Positions 21,780 to 37,639 of a DNA stretch of 64,000 nt are shown here, in pieces. The DNA comes from Schistocephalus solidus (taxonomy: Eukaryota > Platyhelminthes > Cestoda > Diphyllobothriidea > Diphyllobothriidae). The first letter of the stretch is position 1. Each line of letters begins with the position of its first letter. The DNA lies in the NCBI GenBank assembly GCA_017591395.1, contig WEDG01003999.1, positions 248,001-312,000 of the forward strand, in the 5' to 3' direction. The position numbers and the translations under genes are program-made. The notes under the pieces were generated by a model. It did no database searches and was not told where the DNA came from. It saw only the letters and a program-made list of their open reading frames with translations.

Positions 21780-22085
21780 AATAGCTTTTACCAATGGATG
21801 ATCGGTGAGACGTCCGTCCGCCGAACCGGCAAGTCCACGAGGCTATAGCTCAATGTTTAGAGCGTAAGACATCTAATAAACAGGTCGCAGATTCAAACCT
21901 CAGGTGATGCACGACATAGCGTTGGTTATAGCTGGCTGATTACGGCTACTAAGCCAGAAATGGTCATTCCAGTCTCCCTTGACTTAAACGGCAATTTCCA
22001 TCTGCCTATACTTCTAAATGCTGTGCGGCTGCCAATGGGGTTCGAGTGTGAGGGCCTAGGCTGAACGGGACAATTGAGTTCCGTC
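21780..22085 (+). repeat. SINE-1 copy 3
   Basis: The end of block X (GATCGGTGAG, 21801) is followed by a tRNA-like head (A box TATAGCTCAATG, B box GATTCAAACCTC) and the ribozyme region: CTGATTA at 21935-21941 with one core base changed, stem II GGCT/AGCC, GAAA at 21957-21960, CCAGTC at 21969-21974. A second, decayed block X then follows (about 22030-22085, GGGACAATTGAGTTCCGTC). X on both sides suggests a tandem arrangement. Confidence 0.75.
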
Positions 22086-22659
22086 CATCGCTCAGAGGAC
22101 GATGGTTCTTACATGGAAATACACGCCTCGTATTTTGGATACCCCGAATAAAAGTGTCACAAGAGGTCATTTGCGAAACAATTTGGTTGAAAAGGTTTTG
22201 GAGCGATAAAAATTGCACTTTTTTCAAGTAGAGAATTCCCAGGAGATATAAGTTTCCACTAAATGACCACACAAAAAATGTTTTGTGCATGTTTTTGTAT
22301 AAACAAAATATTTGAATTTATAAGTACATTGAGAATCAGTAAGAAAAATCATAACACTTTAGTTTTCCTTGTTCTACAGGTGGCCAATAATAAGCCCCTT
22401 CAAAAGGCTGTATCTTGAAGTGACTGAACTATTTTGGGATAATGCTGCAGGTCCCTTATTATTACAAGCCCACACGTCTACGGCACAGACGTGCACATGG
22501 AGTCTTTGTTTAGGCCTTGTAGAGTCAAATAGCACACAACTGTGACAGCAGCTTAGGTAATTGGATTTTCTGTATGTGCAAAATACTAAGGGTTTGAAAA
22601 TTGTTGTTATAACATCTAGGGAAACGCCCCCAAAAGGCATCAGAATTTTAGTCGACCAG

Positions 22660-23400
22660 AAAACGAAGTGGGAGGATTTCTATCAAAAGCATCACCTAGT
22701 TTAGAAAAAGAACTGATGTTGATGGCTTGCCAGGAAGGAAGTAGCTCACATGCAAGCAAATCTTTATGTAGTTGCAAAGTCAAGTTTTGCGAACGTAAAC
22801 TTTCGATTATTCAGCAGCAGGCCTTTACATTAATAGAAGTTAGTGTAGCGTACCAAATGTTCAAACAATCAATCGACAGTAATTATGTGGATTTCCCGAG
22901 AAGTTTATTACTCAATATATGAAGGAAAGTCCCAAAAAAACCGGACGTGTTGACGGCTGAAAAGAAGGTCTTATTTCTTACATTAACTTTTGGAGCAGAT
23001 CCTACTTGTGAACTTCTACACTGTCACTTGAAAGCTACTATTGCACGCTCGCAGCCAGCCGTTAAGGTAAGATTAGAGTTTTCAAGCACTCCACTTCTTT
23101 CGCCTTGAAGGCAAGGATAGACTGCCCTTTCAGACCTCTTCAATGTGCATCTATACCTTCCCTTGCTCCTGTGAGGCAGGTTATATTTGTCGAACAAACA
23201 GGCATCTATCAAAGTGAATGCGCGAGCATCATCCTGCCTGGCTAAATCAAGGCGTGATAAAGTCCACCTCTTAGGTAATTGTGGTTCATTTGGTTGACAG
23301 CGGTCACGGGGTAGACGTCAACAAAGCATTCCGTGTTATCCATAAAGTGCCAAACAAACACTCAATTGTGCCTGCGTCTGCGGCTAATTGCGACGACACA
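22660..23400 (+). pseudogene. Divergent Penelope-like element fragment PLE-4 (RT end and GIY-YIG)
   Basis: Read through frameshifts and stops. An open part begins at 22668 and ends SNYVDFPRSLLLNI. Next come KPDVLTAEKKVLFLTLTFG and LKATIARSQPAVKVRLEFSS in one frame. Then YTFPCSCEAGYICRTNRHLSK, stop, MREHHPAWL and HLVDSGHGVDVNKAFRVIH. The CSC-xxx-YIxRTxRxLSxRxREH pattern is the GIY-YIG core of a PLE family distinct from PLE-1/2/3 (which read CGQTG). It is heavily decayed. Confidence 0.7.
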
Positions 23401-26400
23401 GGCTGTAGCCATACGGCTAGTCATCTCAAAATTGTGCTCGCATAAACCGTTCATGCAGGCCCTAAGACTCCCTTGGCCAAAGACCAACTCAGCATGCGTG
23501 CTCACACCTGTCACGTCGTGCCACAATGCCGAAGCAGAAACTCCCTCCCCATTCCTTGCCCTTATAGGAATGGACTATAACCCCTGTCCTCTGCACCACC
23601 TCAACCCTCTACCCCATACTTACTGTCTACTGGGTGTTTACACTGTTGTTGCTCTAACCCTACCTTATATCACTGTAAAGGCCTGATTATCAATAATCGA
23701 AAGCGTACGCTCGCCAAACTTGACTTCTTAAATGCTTTCATGGGTATCATCGCTGATAGTGAATCTCTCGGAAAGAGTCCAAGCGGATGTTAGCTGAAAA
23801 GGATAGAACCAAAGGGGAAGTAGTGAGGTGCCATCTGATCCAGCAACCCGTTAAAACACAAATAGTGTGAAGAAGTTGCTCTACTGTAGTCGCTGGTATA
23901 GAAGACCTGAGCGTCTAACCAAACGAAATGACAGATTCATCGCATGGTGTTCCCCGGCAGTTGACTAAACACAACCCGTCTCCCGGTCCTACTACGCGGG
24001 TAGAAATTCCTCTCCAACCCTTGTTCACAGTCCCGAGGCAGACGCCTTCCCCCCCCTCTCGCCATCGCATACCCCCACGCTCCTGGGAAAGTCCACATGC
24101 AACAAAAATTTTACATAAAAGGTTCAATTATTAATCATTAAGAAAGGCATTTGCGTGTGCTTTCTTATACCAACTAGGAGACATTTAGGTGCGTCTCCAG
24201 TGGGATCGCAAAATTTTTCTCTGCGGAGTTATCGAATAGTCAACTCGTTTATTTGGACCATGAACTCTATCTAGTTGTGGCTTCCTTTGAAAAATGTCCC
24301 GCCAATGTTTTTGCAAGTTTGGCATCCGTTAAAGGTTTACGTTACCGAAACTATGTTACACTGTATGCTTCAAATAAGGCGCTTTGATTTTCCGCGGCTT
24401 ATCTAGCCTACGCGCACTCTCAAGTCCTTTTTCATCTTACGGTTAACTTAGGTTTTGGAATACCGTGTCAGTAATAAGTTAGAGTTATGCGTTCTACGTT
24501 CATGTATACGTGAGGAGGAATGAGACTGTTTGTCTGAGCACTCGAACCAATATAGGAATTCATAGTTGGAAATGACAGCAACAAAAGGATTAGGGAAAGT
24601 TATAGGTAGGCCATTAGCCAATAACCGGCCAGTGACGCAGGTGTGAAGGTTACTACGCGGAACAGTGTGCGGACGTCAAATCAATACAGCGATTGACTGA
24701 GTTCTCATCAGACAGCCAGGCCTCAGGCAGCATCCGATCTACCTTACTTCAATGTTAGAAACATAAAAAAATGGTTCCAGTCAAACATGCACTAGCTTAA
24801 TGTACATGCATTTCATATTTATTTGTATTTTAACCAGCATGGTTTATGTTTCCGGGTAAAACCGTGTTCTTTCGCAATTAATATTGAACCCCCCAAATAA
24901 ATGAGCGCACGGTAGGAATTCTCTGCCCAGGGCTTTGAGCAGACAAACAGTAGCGGCCTCTCGCATGCCCTATTAAGCCAACAGCTATGCTTTCGGCTAG
25001 AAAGACTTGCGGTCAACAGTGTCCCACCTATCCCAGTCGGAGAATTCGGCGGGAGCTCAGTCGATGCAACAAACCAACGGTCCGACATACCAGCGCCCTA
25101 GCAAACGGCACTCGGTTGGACATCTTAAGACTGGTCTACATTGATCGAATGCCCATTTCTGACGCCTATATAGGCGACAGGTTGGGTTCGAATGGCTGCG
25201 AAAATGCCGGTTCACAGTCTGCACATGGCGCTCGAAAGCAACGTCATGCGATCGGTTGTGGCAAATCCCCCAGCTGGACTACATAAAGTGATCATTAAAA
25301 GTGAAATCCTGAAAATCAGGGGAAAGGAGTCACCTACCCATTGACTTTGGCGTCCTACTTAAACATCTTCGCTCCCAATATGGCATGTACAGTTGTGCGG
25401 TGTTAACAGAATAATTGCAGGATATTTCCTACAAAGAAATCAGTTGTCTGCACACTTTAACCCCATTCTACTAACAACTTCTGCTGGCTGCTCCATTAAG
25501 GAGAATCAGACGGACTTTATTGTTCTGCAATGGCGAGTCCTGTGAACCTCGTCATCAAATTTTCCAACCTTAATGGACAAACGTAAACAGCTTCGGTGCA
25601 GTGCTACCGATGTTTGAAACTATTTCCCATGTGGCGTCGGAATGGTGCGAAGCTGAGATCGGGGATTACTGTCTGATTGCCTTTTATTGCTAAATGCCAT
25701 TGTGTGGTGTTCAAACGTAAAAGTGCATATCCCCGTAGCTGTATTCCAAGTTCGCGCATTACTGTGTGACCACACTGAATTGCTGGATTACCCATCAATG
25801 AGATGAGGCTATCGCAGTTACATACTGAGCTATCATAAAATCAGCGGTAAAGTGAAAAGGTTTTTAAACGTTACTTATGCTGAAAGCAAAATGTAAACGC
25901 TCGATAGCATCCTCTCTAAGTGCATACCATACCCGTCGCGTTAGAACACAGTTCAGCACGGGGGCGCATTCTATTTCCATCGTGCAGGCTGCCTCTTGAT
26001 GCATTCTAGATTGACTGAGGCCGCATAACTGGGGAAATATGAACCGGGACGATTCAAAACTGCATGGATGACGTTGTGCGTTACACGACGTAGATACAAC
26101 AGCTCACATACACGCCTGTAATTTGGGAATAATTGAACACCTGAGGTGTATAGAATGATCAGTTAAACAAGTTGATTTTTAGCTTCAGCCAAGTCAATCC
26201 AAACTTGGTCTGCCTGGTCCTGCGTACTTTCGTGACGACAAAAAACGAGTACCTGGCTTACAGTAGAGGAACTAATTCATGCAATGTGTTATCGAAATTT
26301 AAGTCAGTAGTCTAGCGTACAGTTGGTCTTGTTATTTGATGTTTAGAATGCCCTTATCTAAAGAACACTGAATGCTCAATCTTATATATTGCAGGGCATT

Positions 26401-26469
26401 AGGCCGGATTTGGCGAAATCAGACGTTGAGGGATATAACAGGACAAAACCTATTGTTTGACTTCGTTGT
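23401..26469. other. No gene or repeat recognised
   Basis: About 3 kb of mixed composition with only short open frames lacking known motifs. Exons of a host gene with long introns cannot be excluded by eye. Confidence 0.35.
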
Positions 26470-28340
26470 GCTATATAAGAATATTAAAATAGACCAGAAA
26501 ACTTTTGACTAAATTCCTTCTGTAACTGGAAAATATGATCTTAATTAAATTAAATATCAGATGAAGGCAAATGTGAGAAATCTCATTGTTTTCCAGAAAC
26601 AATGAGTGAATTCAACTTTAAAAATTATTTTTGCAAATTTCTAACGTGTTTTTGCCTCAAAACGCAGTTATAAACTTTTTATGTAGTACTTTTTGTGCTA
26701 CTCCTAAAAACTAAGCCGTAAAGAAAACACGTGTATGAAACTTTGGTAATGGGCGCCTGGAACATTCTATGTTAAAATAAGGGACTGCGATACGATACTA
26801 TTTCTATAAGATAGTTTCCTTTAATCCATGATGAAGGAACGTTACGGATAGAAGATAAGAATATTTGCGAAACTTTCCATGCATTCAGCCACTCTTTTGT
26901 GTATCTGCAATCTTAAGACGGGGCATTTAGGTAAACAAATATATCAAAAAATGCTTAAATATTAAGTGAAATGTGATTTCTTTCAGCAGAAAAGGTATCA
27001 TCTATTTTCCGGAAACTCAAAAAAACTGTCCAACTTCCACAATTTGACCTTACCCGTGGAAAAAGGTGAGGCGCGCATATATTCGTCAGGTTAATATTTA
27101 ATTAAAGCGCTTATTAATCGGGTAAGTTAGCATAAAAAGATTTCAATTGATCTAAGGCGTGTTACCTGCTGACGTTTGTTGTGGACGTTCATTTTTTGCT
27201 GCAATGAGTTTTCATGTTTGGGCAAAAACGGCAATCTGCATTGGAAAGACTATCCAAAATCTCACTACTTCGGTAAATATCAAATATCTTAAATCAAATC
27301 AAATCAATTAATTAAATAATCTTAAATCTAAATATCTTAATTTGAAGGTTGAGATAAACATATAGAATAGAATCTAAATTTATGGCCCATTGATTGAAAA
27401 CGGTGAAAATCGCAAAATGTTTATCGGTATTTTAAGATAGCTATGAAACTTATCGTTATCCAATATCAAAAATCTCAATGAGTAAGTTTGGTGACAGAAC
27501 GTTTTTATTATTATACACGAAATTGCATGTTTACGATTTCAACTGCAAATTCTACTTAAGTTTATCATTCACTGTTAGAGCAGTTTAGCACGCTTTTGGA
27601 ATATTCCGCCATTTTTAAAAATTTGATATTTCTAAACGAAGGTTGTTCAGTAATATTTAGCATTATTATTAGCTCATTATTATTTCAAAGCTTTTGTACA
27701 TGCATGCATGCCGTTTTGCGACTGATTAGCAATCATTCGAAAATTAGGACCTTTTGCATGAGGTAGGTCTCACAGGCTGTATGTAATTGAATTTTAACTT
27801 AAATTCTGCAATGTATTTTCAAATAGAAAGGATTAACTAGATGGCTTTGCTCTATTGAGTATCATCCAGCATAATCACATGTAAATTAGTCGCGCAAGGA
27901 TGCAAACTTTTGAATGCGCCTCTGTTCGGCGGTTTAAAAAATTTAATTCAATAAAAAATGACAACATAGGTAAATAGGTTGCATTTTTCTCAATTGAGTT
28001 TCCATGACCCTATAAATTAAATCCATTATTTCTGAAGGCATACACAAAAACATTTGTCTTATACCTAACTGATGGAATCAAGTGCCTAGTTCAAGAGTTA
28101 TACAGGAAGAATACTAGACCTTTAAAAGACCTTTCAACGTATGATTTTGAATCCAACAAGCGGTTGCCCTTATGCCTTAAAGAAATTGCCTCTTTTTAAA
28201 AAACAATTTCAATTATCGTATAATTTTGAAAGGGACCTGTGGTTGAAAGCATGCTTCCGGTTTACGAACAACTTACTGCGTATTATTGGTGGGAGTAAAA
28301 TAATAAAGTTCTCTACCTCATTAAGAAGAGTCATGTAGGG
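26470..28340 (+). repeat. Dispersed AT-rich repeat DR1, copy a
   Basis: Shares a long, diverged, co-linear match with 41840-42570, 45530-46990 and the reverse strand of 54890-56460. Common landmarks in order are a conserved TTGCAAATTT segment, AATTAAAG-G-CTT, a GTTTTCAT block, TCTGCATT-GAA, CTCACTA-TT-GGTAAA, and GAAAC-CATCGTTATCCAATA. There is no coding capacity and no recognised terminal structure. The element type is unknown. Confidence 0.65.
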
Positions 28341-30489
28341 CTCATGAAACTTAATAATGGACTCTTCAGGTTATTATAAAAGCTCATAATTAACCTTTTC
28401 TTCAAAACTGAAAGGTGCCCTTTCTTCAAGTACGCTATTTAAGGAGTGCATATTTTTTAATGCTTTTTCTATAAAATATGTTTGAGTTTATTATGGTGTA
28501 GAAAAAAAGAGAATAACTTCATACAATCTAAGAAGACACTGTTGTCAGTTTGTTTTCGGTGTGGCTAAAAAGAAGCGCGACCGAAATGTGTTTACAGTAC
28601 GCTGTTCGATGCTCGACCTTAAAAGCTCATCATAGTGATCCTTTCTAAGAACAAACATTCTCAGGGTTGGACGCCGTTTGTAATCTTATTTTGACTGCGG
28701 TAACCAGAAGCAAAGTTTCATTTTACCATCATGTTGCTCATTTATAAAAGCGATTGGTTGGTTTTCTGAGGCTTATCCATATTCGATTTTTTGGAGTTTT
28801 GGCGTGCATTATATTATATTTAGCTGTAGCTCTTGTTCTGGCTTAATGTATTTTTGTCAGAGGGCCACTTTTCCGCAACGAGCGACGCATTCTCTAATCT
28901 ATCAACCGCTTTGCTTGGCCTCTGCCAGTAAATCAAAGAGTTTAGTTTATTGTTGCTCAGTTCGATCCGACTGGACCCTGGACGTTTAGTGAGAGCCCGC
29001 AAGCTTAAGCCCTCCGACTCCATAAAAACTTGCCCTGCAGTGTTTGCCAATGTTACCTGTTGGGGAAGACACCCATGTTTTCAGTAGTACCTCGACTCAA
29101 GGAAATATTTCTCCCGAGTACATGTCGCGTAGACCAACTGTTCAACTTCGACCCAAATATGCTTATCAATTTCGATCTGCTACTATGAAACTTAATCCAG
29201 ACTGATTTACTCCAATCTTCCAATTAACTTCTGAGGAAATTAAAAATCAATAATTGCCAAACGGAAGTGTTAACCGGAGAGCACGTAGAGAAAGCTGGGG
29301 GATCCACGGGTGAGCCGAACCCTCACATCTCTAGCATTCAGCGGTAGAATATCGGCGAAGCACGGCTCTCGGCTTTTAGCTAATACCTGTATGGTCAATT
29401 TGGTGCATCATATAAGGTCTTGACACTCTCTCATCATCAGAAAAAGGTGGGTGAGTGAGGATAGTGTGCAAGGCACGGGTGCTGGGGCACTTGGCGGCCG
29501 TCTTCGCTTGCGACTTTCGCTCTCTTATTAGGAGTTTCGATTTCTTGCTATGGCGAGAGAAATTCACCATTTGCTTTAGAGTGTGCACTTTCATATCTGC
29601 CCTGGAAGTTTACCAGAAGCACTTACGGATAATTGGCTCATATAAAATGACGAAACTAAAAGATGTAGCACCTTGCCGTCAGGGAGAACCTCCTTCGAGT
29701 TAGACCGGTGTTATCCGCAGTAACTGCACTGCGGTCAGGCACACCTATTATCTGTCAAAAGAATGACCTAAAATCCTGACGATGCACTACAATTAAAGGC
29801 TCTTGTGGCAGAAATTATGGGCTTCTGTCAAGGCCTCGAACTTACATATGCGTATCTATGCAACTTCTACAGAACCTTTAGGAAGACTTTAGCATACTAT
29901 CTGCACTTCCTCTCCTATCGCACAGGAGTGAAACTATTCGATCTGGTCTGTTTACATTGCATAAGGTGAAAATGCCCTACCTATGTTTGTACCACAGCGA
30001 AACAAACGCTGAAGTTGATTGCAGTCAGTTCGGGTCAGAGCAGAAGATTCCGTTCTCAACGACTTAACTCCCAGTTTGTATATATTTGCTTATTAAATAA
30101 CAAAGTACGCTTCGAAATCAGTGAATGTTTCAGTGAGCGTGTAAGCAATGCTGGTGCCGAACCCCTAGCAATCCTGTCATTTAGATGTAGAAACGGGATC
30201 AAAAAGACGTAGGACCGCTTGCCCATGTCCCTTTGTTCACTGAATGTCACGTAGACTTTGTTTTTTTTAATATAAAAAAATATTTATTTTGGAATAAAAT
30301 ACCTAAATGAGCAGTGGTTCTTCTGTCAATTTGGAAAAACTTAAAACCGCAGCGCAAACATGGTTCATAAGAAAACCTGTCCCCGAATGCATCTCTGCTG
30401 ATACGGAACGCTCCAGTGTTGTGTGTGTGTTCACCACTTGCACAGATCCTCGCGAACTGACTGTAGAGAATTATTCGTGAAGTCACAAA
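28341..30489. other. No gene or repeat recognised
   Basis: Short open frames without recognisable family, and no tRNA-like or ribozyme signal. Confidence 0.35.
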
Positions 30490-31440
30490 CACTCATTTAG
30501 GTGATAATTGAACTTTGTGCCTAAGCCAGGTAGCGATGCCGACGGACTGCCCATTTCATGACATAAATCAACCCGCTCATTTCAAAAACTGCACCACCCA
30601 AACAGTTATCGAGCAAACTCAAAGAAAAATAGAGCCTTGTTTCGAAGATGGAGACGGAAGAAAAAAGGAATTTGAGCTCTATAATTTCTGGGGTTGTGTC
30701 GAAATAAATTACGAAGGAGGAAAAACAAATGTGTTTCGCAAGTTCCGCATTCCCGCAACTGAATAATCTGACCAATCAGAATCTCATCGTAGGTGTTCAG
30801 GTTGTAAATGTCGCGAGGGTGGTATCCTAGTCTGTCCACTGTAAAAAACCTCTTAGAAAACAGAAGGCTAGACACTTATAATGTTTGACTAATAAAGTAT
30901 GTTGTAGAATGTATAATTTCAGACAAACTTCGAACTGTCCTGTAGCATCCAACGCATGACTGCGACGTATGCAGTCGTACAAAGGCCAGCATGTGAACCT
31001 CGGGACATTCGAACATAAACAATGAAAATAAAACGTCTTCTGCACTCGCTTTGCCAAAGCACTGATGGATGTGAAAGGAGGCGGCATTCGGGCTCCATAA
31101 TTTCTGGGGTGGTGTAGAAACATCTTACCCAGGACATAAAACAGGTGTTTTTTTCGCAATTTCCGCATTGATGCGACTGAATAATCCGACCAATCAGAAT
31201 CTTCATCCTTGTTTTTCAGGGCATAAATGTCGCAGGTGCGCTGTCACACGCCTGTTCATGTCGCACTCAATAAAAAAAGCCCTAAAACGACAAAATCCCA
31301 GACACTTGGAGTCGTTTGCTGCAAGCTTTGCTTGCAGACCAGACCAGTTCCCAGCTGTCCTGTGACGGCCTGTCGTACTGCATTTGTGCTCTCAGGACAT
31401 AAGATGCATCGATCTTGCATTTTTTCCCGCATTGAGTCTC
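30490..31440 (+). repeat. Direct repeat array, ~420-bp unit (two units and a partial third)
   Basis: Landmarks ATAATTTCTGGGGT (about 30680 and 31096), CTGAATAAT-CGACCAATCAGAATCT-type (about 30759 and 31178) and AGACACTT recur at a spacing of about 416-419. A further partial match (GCTGTCCTGTGA and CAGGACATAAGATG) lies at about 31355-31440. No coding sense and no ribozyme core found. Confidence 0.6.
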
Positions 31441-31684
31441 AATAGGATTGTTACCCCAGCCCCAATTTCTCCCCAATAAAAAGGAATCTTATAAAAACAA
31501 ATCGTAAATTAATGAACAATGAGATACAGTTGCTGGAACAAGAGCTCTTTTTTGCTAGATTCACACTAGAAATACATAATCAGATGCAGAAGCAGAGAAA
31601 GGTTGTTTGGCGCACAGGTTCTCATGTCAGCAGTTCATTAACCAGCGCAATGACATTCGGCTCCAATAGTCTACATTGAGAGGT

Positions 31685-32075
31685 TGTCTAGACAGGGGGA
31701 GCCACCCACGTGGAGAGGGCGTGAGCGGCCAACAACAGCCAATGACAGCGAGCCCCAAATCGCCGAGTAATGCTCACGCTTATATCCAAGACGGATGAGG
31801 AAGTCGTGGCTTTTAACGACCGGGATGCGGACTGACAAAATATCAGTGCATTAAGTTCGATCCCCCGCGATGTTCGCATGAACTGCTAATTACAGCACGC
31901 ATGTGGTGTCGTGGCAATTGTGTCCTATAAATATTGCACTCCTTGGGTCCCACTAACCGTCTTTGTAAATATCTCTAAGTATGGGTTCGATTGAGAGTCC
32001 GAAAACGTCATGTGAATAAACTTGCTGTTCCGGCGATCGCATTTTCTGCTGCTTCTCCTGCAGGTGTCACAGAAA
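31685..32075 (+). repeat. Dispersed repeat DR2, copy a
   Basis: Co-linear with 34570-34930. Shared landmarks are CAATGACAG-GAGCC, CGGATGCGGAC-like, ACGCATGTG, GTGGCAA and a segment GGGTTCGATTGAGAGTCC, GAAA, ACGTC (GAAA at 32001-32004). GGGTTC with GAGTCC can form a hairpin. Confidence 0.6.
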
Positions 32076-33024
32076 TTTATAGGGTGCAGTTGCTCTGCCA
32101 CTCCATGTCTATCAACATTTGCGGCTGCTACATTCTTCGCGCGTGCATGGTGTGGCAGTTGTTCAATGGCCCGTAGTCGAGTCATTAATTGCCCAAATGT
32201 CATCGCATATAGGCCATTTAGGCTCACCGATACTGGCGCCGGGATCGGTGACCATCCGCGCGTTCCGCGTGTGTCTACATGCTGTGCCCAGGCGACGTCC
32301 CATCACCGAATATGGAGGGAGGAGGTCATTGTGTTTGTTAATCGGCAGCTGACCGAAAAACCCTGACTACATCTCTCAAGTGGATTTCAGACTCATTAAA
32401 CTTAAAGGTGTGGTTGTGTCGGGTTGAATTGCCGCGACTTGGGAGCCGGCATCGGTCCTCCCCACTGCTGCTGCTGCTGCTGCGCACTAGATGATTCGCG
32501 CCGGGGGTGGCTTTTCACTCTGTCCGACATAATTTATTAGTACATGACTGCAGCAGATCCAGTAAACGGCTCCAGACCTTTCCGGTTTTAACCTACGCCG
32601 TGAAGTTGCCTCGGCCTGCATAAAATTCCTACTCCAGTGGATGGGAGAGGCGGCTAATGTCTTCCGAGACTATACATACGGAAGCGTTCACCAAAACTAG
32701 TGACCGGTTGGATTTGGTATCGTGTCTCGTTTGCCCATCAAAGGTATTGTATTGCCGAAACCTTGGCTTCCGGTTCACTGTAGAGCATCCCAACAAACCG
32801 GTATAGCGGTTGTTGTTGTAGCTAAATGCTTTCCTCTTATTTGTCGGCTTCCTGAATCTTTTGGTTTAGAGGCCGCCTCAAACTTTTCGGCGGACGCGAA
32901 CATTAACTAATGCGGGCTGGTTGTTTTTATCTTCCACCGTAAGTGGATACTAGCCGAAAGTCAGCATATGACTCTGATCAACAAAGAAAATGGCCAGGGG
33001 GCTGCTTTCCCAAAACACTGCAAC
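32076..33024. other. Non-coding stretch with a (CTG)5 tract
   Basis: About 15 bases of CTG repeat occur near 32466-32480. Nothing else was recognised. Confidence 0.45.
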
Positions 33025-33120
33025 ACCGGTGGTTCGAGTGAGAATCCGAAACGTAGGCAAATACAGCACATGTTGCGTGGCTCCTCCTTCCTGGTTGCTT
33101 CCTGGAAGACGCCTCTTCAT
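33025..33120 (+). repeat. DR2 partial copy b
   Basis: Contains GGTTCGAGTGAGAATCC followed by GAAACGTA (33048-33055) and a downstream match TTGCTTCCTGGAA shared with copy c. Upstream parts are missing. Confidence 0.5.
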
Positions 33121-34569
33121 TTTTATTGACAACAGACAAATGGAGCAGTTTCAAAAACCTTTTTGGTTTGGGTTAAATGTATCACATGTAGGTGGCAAAC
33201 TGCCATTGAAATAACTGGAACCGCACTTCTCTTCTTTACTTGGCTATGCTAAAGCCAGCTTTTCCTCCTGTTCATGTAATTCAACTGGGATGTTTTAAGT
33301 TAAATTGACCTTCAGAAGCGGGGGCAGATCGGTTGGACGTAAGTTAAGGTTGTTGCAAGTATCACGACTTAAAGTAACCGTGCCTTCACTTTAAAACCTT
33401 TATTATTCAGTGCACATTCCGCTGACCTTACAGTAGACCCTATGCGGTGAGGATACGGTCTACCGTGGGAGCAGTCCACATTTGCTGAGCAAAACTCAAC
33501 TTGTGCAAACAGTTCACGCACGTCGCAAAACTTTTTCGTCGTGCTCTTTAGGGCTGCCATTCCAGTGTCTAGCAGAGACCATTTAAATGCTTCCTGCTGT
33601 CAATTTTGATCTGTGCAAGGACTGATTCTGTTCGAAGAAGCTAAAATCAAATGCCAACCAACGGAGCCGGTAGCTCGACCGTCACTAATGACGGCGTCAA
33701 TTCTGCGCCCTACGGTGTGGGGATGCAGGTGGTAGTGGTGCAGAATTACTCAGCTTCTAGCGAACTATCTTGCCCTCACGCACCTGACTGTGGATGACGA
33801 AGGTGTGATGGCTAAGAAAATTAAACCATCAAGCTTAATGTGCCCAGCTCTTCCTCACATTATGTACCAGGCATTCACGAGGGCTACTTTGACCTCACAT
33901 GCGTGAGACTTCAATGAAGAGTGCTTTGCGGACGAGCCATTGCCGTCTGACCCTCAGGCTTACGAAGGAACGAGTTTGTAGTGGCCCGAATCAGTGCAAA
34001 TGTTGCAATGCTGAACCTCTCGGGAGTACTTGCACATGCGCATCAGTGACGGCCAATCACCTTCAAGACTGACTCACACATGACCTCGTCACGGTCTCAC
34101 GCTGGGAGGGGCGCCCTCGCGGCCCGGACGTACCCTCGTCCGGCTGTCAACGCACTATCCTCCCCTTTGCCCCTCTCGCACGCAGTAGGTGACTGCGAAC
34201 AAGTCAACCTGCTGGTGCTGGGCGCGTTGGTTAGCGCGGTGAGAAGGCCCTACGCCACGGCCGCAACATACAACTATTCCGTGGTTTTCGGTATTTATGC
34301 GTGGCTCGATTAATGCCTGATGTCTGCTTTCCGTTCTGGCACAGCGCATCACCACCGCAAACCGTTGAAAGGGGCCGAGGCTGAGAAACAGGCTTGTATT
34401 TTGGGCAGACAACCACAAACTCTGATAGCTGCAAGTCAGTACAGGAAGAGAAGATGTGATAACCTGAACACGAAGTGTATTGGCCTGACCCTTCAGATTC
34501 TCCCTCGAACCCATCTTCAGACCCGCAGTCTATCAACAAGCGCCATGATCTTCCGTTCCCATACTCTGT
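33121..34569. other. No gene or repeat recognised
   Basis: Somewhat GC-richer than neighbouring DNA around 34.1-34.2 kb. Open frames are short and unrecognised. Confidence 0.35.
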
Positions 34570-34930
34570 GATGAGGCGTTTCCAGAGCAGAGGAATCAGT
34601 CACGTTGGGAGGGCGCAGGCGACCAGCACCTCCAATGACAGTGAGCCAAATTACCGGGCCATTACCACGCCAATATCCATCATGGACGATTAAATCACGG
34701 ATATTAATCACCCGGACGCGGACGTCCAAGCCATAAGCGCATCAATTACGACCCCCAGCGGAAACGTAAGAACTTTTAAATTGTAGTACGCATGTGACAG
34801 CGTGGCAACTACGTACTGTAAATACTGTGCACCGGGTGCCTGCCGCTGATGATGGGTTCAAGTGAGAATCCAAAACGTCCAGCGATCGCGCATTCTCCTC
34901 CCGAACTGCTTCCTGGAACTCACCTATTCG
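34570..34930 (+). repeat. DR2 copy c, with hammerhead-like remnant
   Basis: The longest co-linear match to copy a. At 34846-34884 it reads CTGATGA, stem II GGGTTC/GAATCC (6 pairs, one G-U), AAAA where GAAA is expected, ACGT and C, then CAGCG, which can pair partly with the bases before CTGATGA. Copy b still has GAAA, so the changed base is probably decay. Confidence 0.5.
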
Positions 34931-37576
<2,646 letters not shown>

Positions 37577-37639
37577 GTATCGAAATATGGCCATAAAAAG
37601 ATAGTTTATAACAAGGGAAGACATTCTTTGGGAAAAAAT

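Noticed and set aside
30640..31240. Ribozyme in the ~420-bp direct repeat
   Set aside because: I looked on both strands for CTGANGA with a following GAAA and found none.
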